From positions 47,987 through 111,986 of the forward strand of contig JALSIX010000140.1 of the NCBI GenBank assembly GCA_026989655.1: a stretch of DNA of 64,000 nt, given 5' to 3'. Every line of letters begins with the position of its first letter. Within the stretch, counting starts at the first letter, position 1. Below the pieces are notes generated by a model. That model ran no database searches. It was not told the origin of the DNA and saw only the letters and a program-made list of their open reading frames with translations. A program made the position numbers and the translations under genes. The DNA is from Caldilineaceae bacterium (GTDB taxonomy: Bacteria > Chloroflexota > Anaerolineae > Caldilineales > Caldilineaceae). This document shows positions 28,106 through 38,187 of the stretch, one piece after another.

Positions 28106-28900
28106 GTGCCGGTCTACGAGAGCTGGGTCTCCATCATCCACTACATCCTCTCCCGCCCCCGCCATTCCCTCCGCCGGGGAACAGGACGGCCGACCGTGTT
28201 GCTGGTCCACGGGGCCGGGCTGGACCTGTGGAGCTGGCCTCCCCAGGTGCGCCGCCTGGCGGACACCATGGTCTACGCGGTGGACCTGCCCGGCCACGGC
28301 CAGTCCGGCGGCCAAGCCCGAGCGTCCATCCAGGACTACGCGCAGGACCTCCACGATTTCGTGCGCCACGAGGGCATCACCGCACCGGTGCTGGTGGGCC
28401 ACTCCATGGGCGGGGCCATTGCCCTGAGCTACGCCCTGGCACACCCCCACCGACTCCGGGGGCTGGGCCTGATCTCCACGGGTGCCCGGCTGGCCGTCGC
28501 GCCGGCCCTGTTGGAGATGCTGCGCACAGACCCGCGCCAGGCCGTCCGCCAGATCGTGGCCTGGGCCTACGGTCCCCACGCGGATCCGGGGCTGGTCTCC
28601 CTGGCCCAGGAACGGATGCAACAGGTGGATCCCCAGGTGATCCGCCAGGACTTCCTGGCCTGCGACCGCTTCGATGTCCGGGAACGGCTGGACGAGATCC
28701 AGGTGCCGGCCCTGGTCCTCTGCGGCAGCCAGGATCGGATGACACCACCCCCCCTCAGCCAGTACCTGGCAGACCATCTGCCCCACAGCCGCTACCACAC
28801 CGTGGACGGCGTAGGCCACATGCTTCCCCTGGAAGCCCCCCAGGAAGTGGCCCAGTACCTGGCCCACTTCCTGGACGAGCTGGCCTCCTCGTCGACCTAG
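28106..28900 (+). CDS. Alpha/beta hydrolase
   Basis: A 264-residue cytoplasmic alpha/beta hydrolase of the 3-oxoadipate enol-lactonase/peroxidase-like group. LLVHGAGLDLWSW is the oxyanion loop, VGHSMGGAIAL has the nucleophile Ser, VLCGSQDRMTP the Asp region, and VDGVGHMLPLEAP the His. The GTG at 28106 is preceded by GGAG, with 8 nt spacing. The substrate cannot be deduced. It lies 17 nt after gmd and its stop codon overlaps the convergent CPBP gene by four bases. Confidence 0.8.
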   Translation: MPVYESWVSIIHYILSRPRHSLRRGTGRPTVLLVHGAGLDLWSWPPQVRRLADTMVYAVDLPGHGQSGGQARASIQDYAQDLHDFVRHEGITAPVLVGHSMGGAIALSYALAHPHRLRGLGLISTGARLAVAPALLEMLRTDPRQAVRQIVAWAYGPHADPGLVSLAQERMQQVDPQVIRQDFLACDRFDVRERLDEIQVPALVLCGSQDRMTPPPLSQYLADHLPHSRYHTVDGVGHMLPLEAPQEVAQYLAHFLDELASSST

Positions 28901-29976
28901 CCCCCCTGGACCAGGCTGTAGATGTAGACAACGGAGCCCAAGGTCATGTTGTAGACCGCATGGGCCACCATGGCCGTGCTGGTGTTGTGGCGCCGCCGCA
29001 GCCATCCGAACACCATGCCCACCAGGAAGACCAGCCCGGTGGACAGGGTGATGCCGTAGTTGCTGTGGGTCAGCGCGAAGAGACCGCTGGTGAAGACCAG
29101 CCCGAAACGGGGCTGCAGCGCCCCCCGAAAGACCGTCTCCTCGCCCAGGGCCGCGGAGAGCCCCAGGGTCAGGATGCCCGGGATCGAGGTCAGCAGAGGC
29201 CCCAACAACACTTCGGTCAACGACTCCACATCCGGGCTTGGGGCCAGCCCCACCGCGCTGGCCGCGGCCTCCAGGCCCGCCACCCCCACCACGCTGGCCA
29301 GGCCGAGCCCCGCCCCCAGCCCGAGCTGACGCCATGTCATCGGGACCACACCCAGCCGCTCCAGGGCCTGGCCCAGGGAACGCCGCACCGGCCATCCCAC
29401 ACCCACCAGGCCCCAGAAGGCCATGGTGGCCTGCTGGGCCCACAACACCCCGATCATCTCCTGGCCGGTCTCCTCCGCGGCCAGGGCCCGGCTGAGGGTA
29501 TCCAGGCCGATACCCAGGGTGAAGGCCAGATTCATCACCACCAACATGGTGAAGGCCAGAGCCACCGCGTGGACAGGGCTCTCCGGATCCAGGGGCAGGA
29601 GACGGGCCACCCCCCGCCGAACCCCGGGCAGAAGCAGGAACAGGCCCACCAAGGCCGGGATCCACAGGGCCATGCCCACCGCGGGCAGGGAGGACAGGAG
29701 CCCCTCCATCTCCTCCGCCTGGATGCCCCACTGCGCGTAGAGCTCCAACAGCGGGGCCTGGGCCCCGGGGTTCCGTGCCATCAGGCCCACCCCCTGCAAC
29801 GTGATCCCCACCAACGCCATGAACCCGTAGATCAGGACAAGCATCAGGTAGGCCAGGAAGGCCATGGGAGAACGTCCCGCCCCCTCTCGGAGCCGATCTC
29901 GTTCGGCCAGGTTGGCCAGGAAGATGATGGCGATGAAGGGCAGAAAGGTCACCAACACGGAGAACACCTGGGACAT
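28897..29976 (-). CDS. CPBP-family intramembrane glutamic endopeptidase
   Basis: A 359-residue membrane protein with about eight hydrophobic segments. The CPBP (Abi/Rce1-like) motifs are intact: motif 1 GEETVFRGALQPRFG, motif 2 ALTHSNYG and motif 3 AHAVYNMTLG. The glutamates and histidines needed for intramembrane cleavage are therefore present. Family members mature peptides or serve in immunity and maturation; no bacteriocin gene is visible nearby, so the substrate is unknown. The length exceeds the minimal CPBP domain because of an N-terminal half of four extra segments. It converges on the alpha/beta hydrolase gene. Confidence 0.85.
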   Translation of the reverse strand: MSQVFSVLVTFLPFIAIIFLANLAERDRLREGAGRSPMAFLAYLMLVLIYGFMALVGITLQGVGLMARNPGAQAPLLELYAQWGIQAEEMEGLLSSLPAVGMALWIPALVGLFLLLPGVRRGVARLLPLDPESPVHAVALAFTMLVVMNLAFTLGIGLDTLSRALAAEETGQEMIGVLWAQQATMAFWGLVGVGWPVRRSLGQALERLGVVPMTWRQLGLGAGLGLASVVGVAGLEAAASAVGLAPSPDVESLTEVLLGPLLTSIPGILTLGLSAALGEETVFRGALQPRFGLVFTSGLFALTHSNYGITLSTGLVFLVGMVFGWLRRRHNTSTAMVAHAVYNMTLGSVVYIYSLVQGG

Positions 29977-30207
29977 GGCTCGGCCTCTCTCGGGAGATCC
30001 GTGATAGCTTGCGGGGAACCTGTCCCCGCCGATCCTGGGGCTACTCTACGGGCTGGCAGGGAAAAGGTCAAATCCCCGGCACCGTTCCAGGGCCAGAACG
30101 GAGGAGCGGAGAACGGCGCACCCCTCCGCTTCCAAGCGGCAGCAAGGCTGCACCACCGTGCACAGCGCCCCACGACGTCCACAGCCACGCCCAAATGCAT
30201 GATCAGC

Positions 30208-30315
30208 AGTTCACGAATTCGTAGCGGAGTCGGCATCCTCAGATGCCGATCCCAGAGGGGCGATGCCGCCGCATCGGAGGATGCTCACGCCTCCGTTTCG
30301 CTAAAATCGTGAACT
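30208..30315. repeat. 108-bp imperfect palindrome (possible MITE-like or structured element)
   Basis: The two ends are inverted copies. AGTTCACGA (30208-30216) mirrors TCGTGAACT (30307-30315). TAGCG occurs in each arm, and GCATCCTC (30233-30240) mirrors GAGGATGC (30277-30284), followed in each arm by GATGC. Internal perfect hairpins exist too (CGGCATC/GATGCCG 30231-30248; CGATGC/GCATCG 30261-30276). No target duplication was seen at the ends. The local base composition is less GC-rich than the neighbouring genes. Otherwise 29977-30624 holds only the GT promoter and no recognisable gene. Confidence 0.55.
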
Positions 30316-30511
30316 ACTTACTGAATGATTGGATTCACCGAAAAGCACATCGCCAGGATGGGTGGCCCAGAGCATTGGCCTGGAGCACCCGGGGGCTTCC
30401 ACCACTTTTCTCTTCGGCAGAGCCACGATGCCATGGTCCTGGACGCAGAGCCAAGGCCCTGGCCCATGCAAAGCGATCTGCAAAGCCATTGTGTGCGGCA
30501 GGAAAAGAGCC

Positions 30512-30540
30512 TCGACAGGATCTCGGCTTTCACGTACAAT
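30512..30540 (+). promoter_or_regulatory. Promoter of glycosyltransferase gene
   Basis: TCGACA (30512-30517) and TACAAT (30535-30540) are separated by 17 nt. Initiation near 30547 gives a leader of about 78 nt before the GTG at 30625. Confidence 0.6.
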
Positions 30541-30624
30541 GATCTCCATGCCGAAGCCCGAGCTCCAGAGGGCCTTCCTGTCCCTCAAGAGCGACCGCAG
30601 GACGATCACAGGACCGCGAGCCCA

Positions 30625-31764
30625 GTGCGCATTCTCCACGTCTACAAGGACTATGCCCCGGTCCTCGGTGGGATCGAGAACCACATCCGCTGGCAGGCCG
30701 AGGGGATGCGGGTCCGGGGCCACGACGTCCGTGTGCTGGTGACCGCCCCGGGCCCCCTCACCCGACAGGAGCAGATCCACGGCGTGCCGGTGACCAAGAG
30801 CGGCCGCCAGCTCCACCTCTCCTCCGCCCCCATCAGTCTGCAGATGCCCGGGCACCTCCGTCGACTTGGACGCGAGGCGGACATCGTCCACCTGCACGCA
30901 CCCTACCCCCCCGGGGAGCTGGCCCAGCTCCTGCTCCGGGTGGGCCGCCGTACCGTCATCACCTACCACAGCGACATCGTCAGACAGGCCACCCTGCTCC
31001 GGCTCTACGGTCCGTTCCTGCGGGCGATCCTGCGCCGGGCCGATCGCATCCTGGTCTCCACCCCTCCCTACATCTGGAGTTCCCCCTTCCTGCGCCCCTT
31101 GGCCGAACACTGCCCCGAAAAGCTGACCGTGGTCCACTTCGGCATCGACATCGGCCGCTTTCGTGCCACGCCCGGGCTCCTGGAACAGGCCGAGGCCTGG
31201 CGAGCCCGGCTGGGCCCCGGGCCGTTGGCCCTGTTCGTGGGCCGGCTGCGCTACTACAAGGGGGTGGACATCCTGGTGGATGCCGTGGCCCAGGTGGAGG
31301 GACTGAGCTGTGCCATCGCGGGCCAAGGCCCCATGGCCCAGGCCATTGCCGCCCGGATCCGCGCCCGGGGCATCCACACCCGGGTCCACATGTTGGGCAC
31401 AGTGCCGGACGAAACCCTGCCGGCCCTCTACCATGCCGCGGACATCTTCGTGCTGCCCTCGGTCCATCGGAGCGAGTCCCTGGGCATCGTGTTGCTGGAG
31501 GCCATGGCGGCAGGGCGGCCTCTCATCTCCACCGAACTGGGCACCGGCACCTCCTACGTGAACGTCCACGGGGAGACCGGCCTGGTGGTGCCGCCCGGGG
31601 ACGTGGACGCCCTGGCCCAGGCCCTGGCCACCCTGGCCGGGGATCCGGCGCTCCGGGCCCGGTTCGGCCGCCAGGCCCAAGCCCGGGCCCAGGCCGAGTT
31701 CAGCCTGGAGCGGATGCTGGACCAGACCGAGGCCGTCTACCGGGAGATATTGGTCGGCCCCTGA
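30625..31764 (+). CDS. Family 4 glycosyltransferase
   Basis: A 379-residue GT-B glycosyltransferase of the GT4 family, which transfers a sugar from a nucleotide donor to a lipid-linked or glycan acceptor at the cytoplasmic membrane. ILHVYKDYAPVLGGIENHIRW is typical of the N-terminal domain, and VHLHAPYPPGEL and TYHSDIVRQ follow. The C-terminal domain has LFVGRLRYYKGVDILVDA and the donor-binding EX7E pattern at SESLGIVLLEAMAAGRP. The start is taken as GTG at 30625, because that frame has no ATG downstream of the promoter; the ATG at 30548 is out of frame. The polymerase-like gene follows after 159 nt. Acceptor and donor are unknown. Confidence 0.85.
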   Translation: MRILHVYKDYAPVLGGIENHIRWQAEGMRVRGHDVRVLVTAPGPLTRQEQIHGVPVTKSGRQLHLSSAPISLQMPGHLRRLGREADIVHLHAPYPPGELAQLLLRVGRRTVITYHSDIVRQATLLRLYGPFLRAILRRADRILVSTPPYIWSSPFLRPLAEHCPEKLTVVHFGIDIGRFRATPGLLEQAEAWRARLGPGPLALFVGRLRYYKGVDILVDAVAQVEGLSCAIAGQGPMAQAIAARIRARGIHTRVHMLGTVPDETLPALYHAADIFVLPSVHRSESLGIVLLEAMAAGRPLISTELGTGTSYVNVHGETGLVVPPGDVDALAQALATLAGDPALRARFGRQAQARAQAEFSLERMLDQTEAVYREILVGP

Positions 31765-31826
31765 GGGGCCACCTGCCCTCCGCGCGGGGCCACCGCCCAG
31801 GCCATCGCGGGGTTTCGGCCGCGGCC

Positions 31827-31835
31827 TGATATAAT
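31827..31835 (+). promoter_or_regulatory. Extended -10 promoter upstream of the O-antigen ligase/TPR gene
   Basis: TGATATAAT is a perfect extended -10. No good -35 is visible. Initiation near 31842 leaves about 80 nt before the ATG at 31924. Confidence 0.5.
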
Positions 31836-31923
31836 GGAGAACATCCTGGGAAGGAGCCCCCAACCGGGAACCCGGTCTCGCTCCGGGAGCCGTGGGAACC
31901 ACGTTGGATAGCCATGGGAAACG

Positions 31924-34900
31924 ATGCAGGCCATGCACCCGAGGTCGAAGCTGCAGGCATGGTGTGAGGGCATCATCGAGGCCGGCTGGCTGGCCGCCCT
32001 GGTGGTCGCGCCCCTCTTCTTCAACGTCTACTCCAGCCGGGTCTTCGAGCCGGACAAGATCGCGCTGGTCCGCTCCATCGCGCTGGTGATGCTGATGGCC
32101 TATCTGGTCAAGCTCCTGGACGGCGGCCAGCCCTGGCTGCCGGGCCCAGGAGGCCCCCGGGCAAAGGCGGCGGAATCCGGCCCGATCTCCCTGGGGCGGC
32201 GCCTGCTGGCCCTGCCCTTTGCCCTGCCCGTGCTGTTGATGGTCCTCTCCTACCTGATCAGCACAGCCCTGAGCGTCGCGCCCCGGGTGAGCTGGTGGGG
32301 CTCCTACCAACGGCTCCAGGGGACCTACACCTTCCTGGCCTACATCGTCATCGCCGTGCTGACCGCGGCCCACCTGCGCAGGCCGGAACAGCTTCGCCGG
32401 CTGCAGCACGGGGTGATCCTGACCAGCCTGCCCATCTCCATCTACGGCATCATCCAACACTACGGCATCGACCCCCTTCCCTGGGGCGGGGATGTGGTCA
32501 CCCGGGTCTCGGCCAACGCGGGCAACCCCATCTTCCTGGCCGCGTACCTGATCATGGCCCTCTTCCTCACCCTGGAGCGGATCTACACCAGCTTCGCGTT
32601 CCTCCTCGCGGCCACCCCCGAGAACCCCGAGGACACCTCCCCGGCCCTGGTGGCCCACGAGCTGCCCAGCGCCCTGGCCGGCGGCGCCTATCTCTTCATC
32701 CTCATCGTCCAGCTCCTGGCCATCTTCTGGACCGGAAGCCGCGGTCCCTGGCTCGGCCTGGGGGCCGGCCTCTACGTCTTCGTGCTCCTCCTCATCACCG
32801 GCCTCCGGCCCGCCCGCTATCGCACCTGGACCGCCCTCTGGGTGGGGCTGGGCCTCCTGGCCGCGGTGCTCCTGCTCCTGATCAACACCACCCCCCTGGG
32901 CAACCCGGTGCGGGCCATCCCCTACGTGGGCCGTCTGGCCGAGATCCTGGAGACCGACCAGGGCACGGGCCGGGTCCGGGTCCTCATCTGGGAGGGGGTC
33001 TCCCGGATGGTGGCGCCCCACGAGCCCATCCCCTTCCCCGACGGCAGCCAGGACCGGGTGAACCTCCTCCGCCCCCTGGTGGGCTATGGCCCCGAGGCCA
33101 TGTGGGTGGCCTACAACAACTTCTACCCGCCGGCCCTGGCCCAGGTAGAGGCCCGAAACGCCAGCCCGGATCGCGCCCACAACGAGACCTGGGACAGCCT
33201 GGCCATCACCGGGCTCTTCGGCTTCGTGGCCTACGTGCTGCTCTTCCTCTCCATCTTCTACTGGGCCCTGCGCTGGCTGGGGCTCATCGGAGGCCGGAGA
33301 GACCTCTACCTGTTCCTGGGCCTGTGGCTGGGCGGCGGCACCGCGACCAGCCTGATCTTCCGCCTCTACGATGGAAGCTGGCGCCTGTTGGGCGTGGCCC
33401 TGCCCCTGGGCTTCATCCTGGGCTTCATCGTCTACGTCACCCTGGCCGTCTACCGCCATCCCGAGGCCCAGGTGGCCCCGGAAGAACGGCCCCGCCACCT
33501 GCTCATCGTGGCCATCCTGGCCGCCATCCTGGCCCACTACGTGGAGATCCACTTCGGCATCGCCATCGCGGCCACCCGGACCTACTTCTGGGTCCTCACC
33601 GCGCTGCTGTGGGTGGTGGGCACCGGCCTGCTGACGCCCGAGCCCTTCGCCGCCCCTGTGCTCGGCGCCTCCACCCCCACGCCGTCCACGCCCTCCCCCT
33701 CGGAAGCGCGTGGACGGCGCCGGCGAGGTCGACGCCCGGCCCCGCCCTCCCCGGAACGCTCCTCCCCCCGGCTCCCAGGGCTGCTGCCCTCCACCGTGAT
33801 GACGGACCTGTGGATCCTGGCCACCCTGGCCTTCCTGTACACCACCAACTTCCAGGCCCAGACCAGCCCCTGGGCCATCCTGTGGAACAGCCTGGCCGTC
33901 CGCACGGTCAACGGCCAGCCCGTCCGCAGCCCGGGCATCCTCTTCCTGGTGCTCTTCACCTGGCTGGTGGCCACGGTGATCGGCGTCTCCGTGGCAGCCC
34001 TCCGCCGGCCCACCCGGGCCGATCTCCGCTGGTGGGCCACCCGGGTAGGAGCCTACGGGGGCCTCCTCCTGGCCGGCTGGTTCCTCTACGCCCTGGTCCA
34101 GGCCCTGCGCCTGCGCCCCGGCGCGGCCGGCATCACCCTGGACGACCAGTTGGCCCACGTGGCCGGCCACTACAACCTCTACGCCTGGCTCCTGGTCCTC
34201 TGGCTCCTGGGAGCGGGCGCGGTCTATGCCTGGCCCCTGCTGCAACAGGCCCGGGTGCAGCTCCTGGGGCGGCCGGCCGCCAGCCTGAGCGCGGGACTGG
34301 TGGTGGCCGGGAGCACCTTCTTCCTCATCAGCTCGGTGAACATGGGGCTGGTGGCCGCGGACGTCTTCTACAAACAGGGCCAGCAGATGGAGGGCCAAGG
34401 CGACTTCGTGGCCAGCATCGAGATGTACCGTCGGGCCCTCCAGGTCCGCCCCACCGAGGACCACTACATGCTCTTCCTGGGCCGCAGCCTCCTGGAACAG
34501 GCCAAACAGGCCCCGGCAGAGACGCCGCCCCAGCTCCCAACAACGGACCTGGCCCTGAAGGACGTGCTGGCCCTGGACGTGGCCCAGGTGAGCCAGATGG
34601 GACAGGAGGATCTCCTCCGGGCCGCGGAGGCCGTGCTGTTGGAGGCCCAGCGCCTCAACCCCCTGAACACCGACCACACGGCCAACCTGGCCCGGCTCTA
34701 CCGGACCTGGGCCGACCTGGTGGCCGATCCCCAGGAACGGCAGGCCCTGTTGGAACGGGCCCTGGAGTACTACCGGACCGCGGTGAAGCTCAGCCCCAAC
34801 GCGGCACACCTGTGGAACGAGCTGGGCGCCACCTTGGTCCTCCTGGGCCGAGAGGACCAGGCCGAGGAGGCCTATCGGCACAGCCTCTCCCTGGACGACC

Positions 34901-35586
34901 GCTTCGAGAACACCTACCTCCTCCTGGCCGAGCTCTACGAGCGCCAGGGAGAGACCGAGAAGCTCAAGGCACTCCTGGAACAGGGCCTGGCCCAACGACC
35001 CCGGAGCAGCCAGCTCCAGGCCTTCCTGGGGGTGGTCCAGGCCCGGGAAGGGGATCTGGAGGACGCGATCCAGACCTATCGGGCCCTGGTGGAGACACAG
35101 CCCAACGACCTGAACAGCCTGCGCAACCTGGCCGTCCTCTACCGAGATGCCGGACAGCCGGACGAGGCCCTGACATGGGCCCAACGCTTCCTGGAGGTGG
35201 CCCGCCAGCTCGGCAACGACCCCCCCCATGTGGTGCTGCCCGTCTACCGCATCATGGCCGAGATCTACCAACAACGAGGGGAGATGGAGTCCCTCCTGCA
35301 GGTGTACGAGGCCATGGCCCAGATAGCCCCCGAGGAGATCCCGCTCCTGACCGATCTGGCCGCCCTCTACATCCAGGCCGAACGGTACGGGGACGCGATC
35401 CCCTGGCTCCAGAAGCTCATGGCCCTGGACCCAGACAACTACCGCTATCCCCTGCAGATGGCCCAGCTCTACGCCCAGATGGGAGAATACACAGCGGCCC
35501 GCTCCCTGGCCCAACAGGCCCTGGAGCAGGCGCCCCCGGAGGAGCAGGCGTCCATCCGCCAGTTCCTGGCCGGCCTGCCGGAATGA
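31924..35586 (+). CDS. O-antigen ligase/polymerase-domain protein fused to C-terminal TPR array
   Basis: A 1220-residue membrane protein. The N-terminal ~740 residues carry about 14-16 hydrophobic segments with an O-antigen ligase (Wzy_C/WaaL-like) core around [12 protein letters not shown] to [19 protein letters not shown]; this region includes the large extracytoplasmic loop expected to carry the catalytic residues. A Pro/Ser/Arg-rich linker lies near residue 585. The last ~430 residues are TPR repeats (repeated LGRxxxAEEAYRxxLxLxxxxE-like helices), which end at FLAGLPE. Such fusions are known in Gram-positive and Chloroflexota polysaccharide or glycoprotein glycosylation loci. The placement between a GT4 and a WecA-type gene supports a role in surface glycan assembly. 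Confidence 0.82.
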   Translation: MQAMHPRSKLQAWCEGIIEAGWLAALVVAPLFFNVYSSRVFEPDKIALVRSIALVMLMAYLVKLLDGGQPWLPGPGGPRAKAAESGPISLGRRLLALPFALPVLLMVLSYLISTALSVAPRVSWWGSYQRLQGTYTFLAYIVIAVLTAAHLRRPEQLRRLQHGVILTSLPISIYGIIQHYGIDPLPWGGDVVTRVSANAGNPIFLAAYLIMALFLTLERIYTSFAFLLAATPENPEDTSPALVAHELPSALAGGAYLFILIVQLLAIFWTGSRGPWLGLGAGLYVFVLLLITGLRPARYRTWTALWVGLGLLAAVLLLLINTTPLGNPVRAIPYVGRLAEILETDQGTGRVRVLIWEGVSRMVAPHEPIPFPDGSQDRVNLLRPLVGYGPEAMWVAYNNFYPPALAQVEARNASPDRAHNETWDSLAITGLFGFVAYVLLFLSIFYWALRWLGLIGGRRDLYLFLGLWLGGGTATSLIFRLYDGSWRLLGVALPLGFILGFIVYVTLAVYRHPEAQVAPEERPRHLLIVAILAAILAHYVEIHFGIAIAATRTYFWVLTALLWVVGTGLLTPEPFAAPVLGASTPTPSTPSPSEARGRRRRGRRPAPPSPERSSPRLPGLLPSTVMTDLWILATLAFLYTTNFQAQTSPWAILWNSLAVRTVNGQPVRSPGILFLVLFTWLVATVIGVSVAALRRPTRADLRWWATRVGAYGGLLLAGWFLYALVQALRLRPGAAGITLDDQLAHVAGHYNLYAWLLVLWLLGAGAVYAWPLLQQARVQLLGRPAASLSAGLVVAGSTFFLISSVNMGLVAADVFYKQGQQMEGQGDFVASIEMYRRALQVRPTEDHYMLFLGRSLLEQAKQAPAETPPQLPTTDLALKDVLALDVAQVSQMGQEDLLRAAEAVLLEAQRLNPLNTDHTANLARLYRTWADLVADPQERQALLERALEYYRTAVKLSPNAAHLWNELGATLVLLGREDQAEEAYRHSLSLDDRFENTYLLLAELYERQGETEKLKALLEQGLAQRPRSSQLQAFLGVVQAREGDLEDAIQTYRALVETQPNDLNSLRNLAVLYRDAGQPDEALTWAQRFLEVARQLGNDPPHVVLPVYRIMAEIYQQRGEMESLLQVYEAMAQIAPEEIPLLTDLAALYIQAERYGDAIPWLQKLMALDPDNYRYPLQMAQLYAQMGEYTAARSLAQQALEQAPPEEQASIRQFLAGLPE

Positions 35587-35605
35587 TGGAAGCCGCAGAG
35601 CGACC

Positions 35606-36616
35606 ATGACGCCCTACTTCCTGATGGCCCTCAGCGCGCTGCTCCTGGCCCTGGGTGTGACCCCGGTGGCCCGCCAGGTGGCCCTGCGCACCGGCGTGGT
35701 GGATCGGCCCGCCGCCCGCAAGATCCACACCCACCCCGTACCCCTGCTGGGCGGCGCGGCCATCTACCTGGCCTTCATCCTGGCCCTCCTCTTCTGGGGC
35801 GACCGACAGTACATCAACGAGGTGGTGGGGATCTTCCTGGGGGCCAGCCTGGTCAGCCTGATGGGCGCGCTGGACGATCGGCGGGGGCTGAGCAGCTACG
35901 CGAAGCTGGCCGGCCAGCTCGTCGCGGGCGCCATCCTGATCCTCAGCGGCGTCCAGGTGCGGATCTTCGGCAACAGCCTGGACATGGCCCTGACCCTGCT
36001 GTGGGTGGTGGGCATCACCAATGCCTTCAACCTGCTGGACAACATGGACGGCCTCTCCGGCGGCATCGCCATGATCGCCGCGGCCTACTACACCCTGCTG
36101 GCCGCCATGGGCGACCAGTACCTGGTGGGCGCGCTCGCCGCCGCGCTCACCGGTGCCTGCGCGGGGTTCCTCTTCTACAACTGGAACCCGGCCCACATCT
36201 TCATGGGCGACGCGGGCAGCCTCTTCCTGGGCTTCCTGCTGGCCGCGGTAGGGATCAAGCTCCGCTTCCCCGCCAACAGCGTCACCGTGACCTGGATGAT
36301 CCCGGTGGTGGTGATGGGCCTCCCCATCTTCGACACCACCCTGGTCTTCATCAGCCGCCTGCGGCGGGGCCGCAACCCCCTCACCGCGCCGGGCAAGGAC
36401 CACCTGAGCCACCGACTGGCCCGGCTCACCGGCAGCCGTCGGGAGGCCGTGCTCATCTGCTATCTCATCGCCGGCGCCGTGGGGCTCACGGGTGTCTTCC
36501 TGACCCAGGCCACTGTCCAGGAGGCCATCCTGGTGGGCGCAAGCCTCTTGGCCGTGGCCCTCTACGCCCTCTGGTGGCTCGAGTTCCGACCCAACGCCCA
36601 GGGCGCCGAACCCTGA
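35606..36616 (+). CDS. Undecaprenyl-phosphate sugar-1-phosphate transferase (WecA/MraY family)
   Basis: Initiates lipid-linked glycan synthesis by moving a HexNAc-1-phosphate from UDP-sugar to undecaprenyl phosphate. The 336-residue polytopic protein has [31 protein letters not shown] with the Asp pair, [28 protein letters not shown] and GKDHLSHRL, all family motifs in order. A histidine loop of the WecA type (HLSHRL) favours the polyprenol GlcNAc-1-P transferase group over MraY. It begins 19 nt after the preceding stop, so it is probably cotranscribed. Confidence 0.92.
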   Translation: MTPYFLMALSALLLALGVTPVARQVALRTGVVDRPAARKIHTHPVPLLGGAAIYLAFILALLFWGDRQYINEVVGIFLGASLVSLMGALDDRRGLSSYAKLAGQLVAGAILILSGVQVRIFGNSLDMALTLLWVVGITNAFNLLDNMDGLSGGIAMIAAAYYTLLAAMGDQYLVGALAAALTGACAGFLFYNWNPAHIFMGDAGSLFLGFLLAAVGIKLRFPANSVTVTWMIPVVVMGLPIFDTTLVFISRLRRGRNPLTAPGKDHLSHRLARLTGSRREAVLICYLIAGAVGLTGVFLTQATVQEAILVGASLLAVALYALWWLEFRPNAQGAEP

Positions 36617-36672
36617 ACCACCCAACCGCACCCACCCACCCATCCACACCATCCCGCGACGGAGCCAAGACC

Positions 36673-38025
36673 ATGGACCATCCCCGACACCGGATCTACC
36701 TGCTCCCCCTGCTGCTCGCCCTGATCCTGGCCCTGGGCGCCTGTGGCCGCGCCCCGGAGACCCCACCGGCCGGGCCCACCCCTGGAGCCGCCGCCTCTCC
36801 GACCTCCGAGGCCCAGAGCGTCGCCCCAGAGGCCCAGGCCACCCCCCAGGGCCGTTCCACCCGGGCCGGAGACCTGCCCCCGGCCCAACGGGCGAACATG
36901 TTCACCGAACCGCCGCCCATGGTCATCGACCCGAGCCAGATCTACTACGCCACCATCCAGACCGAGAAGGGCGACATCGTGGTCCAGCTCTTCGCCGACC
37001 GGACCCCCCAGACCGTGAACAACTTCGTCTTCCTGGCCCGCCAGGGGTTCTACGACGACACCACCTTCCACCGGGTCCTGGAGGGCTTCATGGCCCAGGG
37101 CGGAGACCCCACCGGCACCGGCATGGGAGGGCCGGGCTACACCTTCCCGGACGAGTTCGTCCCCGGCCTGGTCTTCGACCGGCCGGGCCTGCTGGCCATG
37201 GCCAACGCGGGCCCCAACACCAACGGCAGCCAGTTCTTCATCACCTACGCCCCCACGGAGTGGCTGAACTACCGCCACACCATCTTCGGCCAGGTCATCC
37301 AGGGCATGGAGGTGCTGGAAAGCCTCACCCTCCGAGATCCTCAACAGAACCCGGACTTCCCGGGCGACCGGATCTTGACCATCCGGATCGAGGAACGGAA
37401 GGAGAGCGTGCTCCCTACGCCCACACCCCTGCCCCCCACGCCCACCCCCTTTCCCCCCAGCGCCTTGGCCCCCAGCGACCTGACCGCGGGCGAGCGTCCT
37501 CTGGCCGCCCTGGAGCCCCAGGCCCGGTCGAACTACTTCAACGCCCCACCGGAGATGGTGATCGACACATCCCGGACCTACACCGCAACCCTGGTCACCT
37601 CCAAGGGAACCCTGACCCTGGCCCTGGCGGACGATCTGGCCCCCGTGGCCGTGAACAATTTCGTCCTCCTGGCCGCCCTGGGGTTCTACGATGGAACGCC
37701 GGTGAACGATGTGGTTCCCGGCCAGGGCCTCATCTTCGGGGCACCGGCCAACGAGCCGGCCAGCCATGCCGGCTACTTCTTCGAGCCCGAGGTGGGCGTC
37801 CAGGCCGCCTTCGGCCCGGGCACGGTAGCCTACCTGCCCGCCCGGGATCCCCGGACCGGCGCGACGCTCAGCAACAGCAGCCAGCTCGTCGTCTTCTTCA
37901 ACCCACCGGACGTCCAGACCGCTTCCCAGATCAGCGCGTTTGGCCAGGTGGTGGACGGCATGGATGTGCTCCAGGAGCTCACCACCGACGACGTGATCGA
38001 ACGAGTGGACGTCCAGGTCGAATAG
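36673..38025 (+). CDS. Lipoprotein with two cyclophilin-type peptidyl-prolyl isomerase domains
   Basis: Peptidyl-prolyl cis-trans isomerase exported as a lipoprotein (lipobox LGAC, Cys24), 450 residues. Domain 1 (about residues 92-240) keeps the cyclophilin catalytic set, with [19 protein letters not shown] and [12 protein letters not shown] Pro-rich linker around residue 250 leads to domain 2 (about 290-450). There the equivalent of FHRxxxxFMxQGGD reads [15 protein letters not shown] and the QFF segment reads QLVVFF, so domain 2 has lost catalysis and may bind substrate. It follows the WecA-type gene by 56 nt. It presumably assists folding of secreted proteins. Confidence 0.9.
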   Translation: MDHPRHRIYLLPLLLALILALGACGRAPETPPAGPTPGAAASPTSEAQSVAPEAQATPQGRSTRAGDLPPAQRANMFTEPPPMVIDPSQIYYATIQTEKGDIVVQLFADRTPQTVNNFVFLARQGFYDDTTFHRVLEGFMAQGGDPTGTGMGGPGYTFPDEFVPGLVFDRPGLLAMANAGPNTNGSQFFITYAPTEWLNYRHTIFGQVIQGMEVLESLTLRDPQQNPDFPGDRILTIRIEERKESVLPTPTPLPPTPTPFPPSALAPSDLTAGERPLAALEPQARSNYFNAPPEMVIDTSRTYTATLVTSKGTLTLALADDLAPVAVNNFVLLAALGFYDGTPVNDVVPGQGLIFGAPANEPASHAGYFFEPEVGVQAAFGPGTVAYLPARDPRTGATLSNSSQLVVFFNPPDVQTASQISAFGQVVDGMDVLQELTTDDVIERVDVQVE

Positions 38026-38040
38026 CGGGGACGAAGAGGG

Positions 38041-38086
38041 GGGCCAGAGGCAGGAGGGAGCCTCCGTCCTCCGCCGCCTCTGGCCC
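38041..38086 (+). terminator. Hairpin after cyclophilin gene (terminator-like, no U-tract)
   Basis: An 11-bp perfect stem GGGCCAGAGGC (38041-38051) with GCCTCTGGCCC (38076-38086) encloses a 24-nt loop with its own small helix. It stands 15 nt after the stop codon, but no run of T follows, so termination efficiency is uncertain. Confidence 0.4.
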
Positions 38087-38187
38087 GGACCATCCACCCC
38101 GGAACCCAGACAGGGCTCCCCTCGTCCCATTGACAGCCGCGCGGCCCATCTGTCGTCCAGCTCCCCATAGGGCGAGGAGGAGAACCC

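Noticed and set aside
30542..30742. ATG-started frame right after the -10 box before the glycosyltransferase gene (ATG 30542/30548)
   Set aside because: It is out of frame with the glycosyltransferase and its product has no recognisable feature; GTG 30625 starts the true frame.
30301..35607. A 1768-codon open frame on the minus strand
   Set aside because: It is antisense to the glycosyltransferase and O-antigen ligase/TPR genes, is rich in Gly/Gln/His and low-complexity sequence, and shows no domain; it is a shadow of the GC-rich plus-strand codons.
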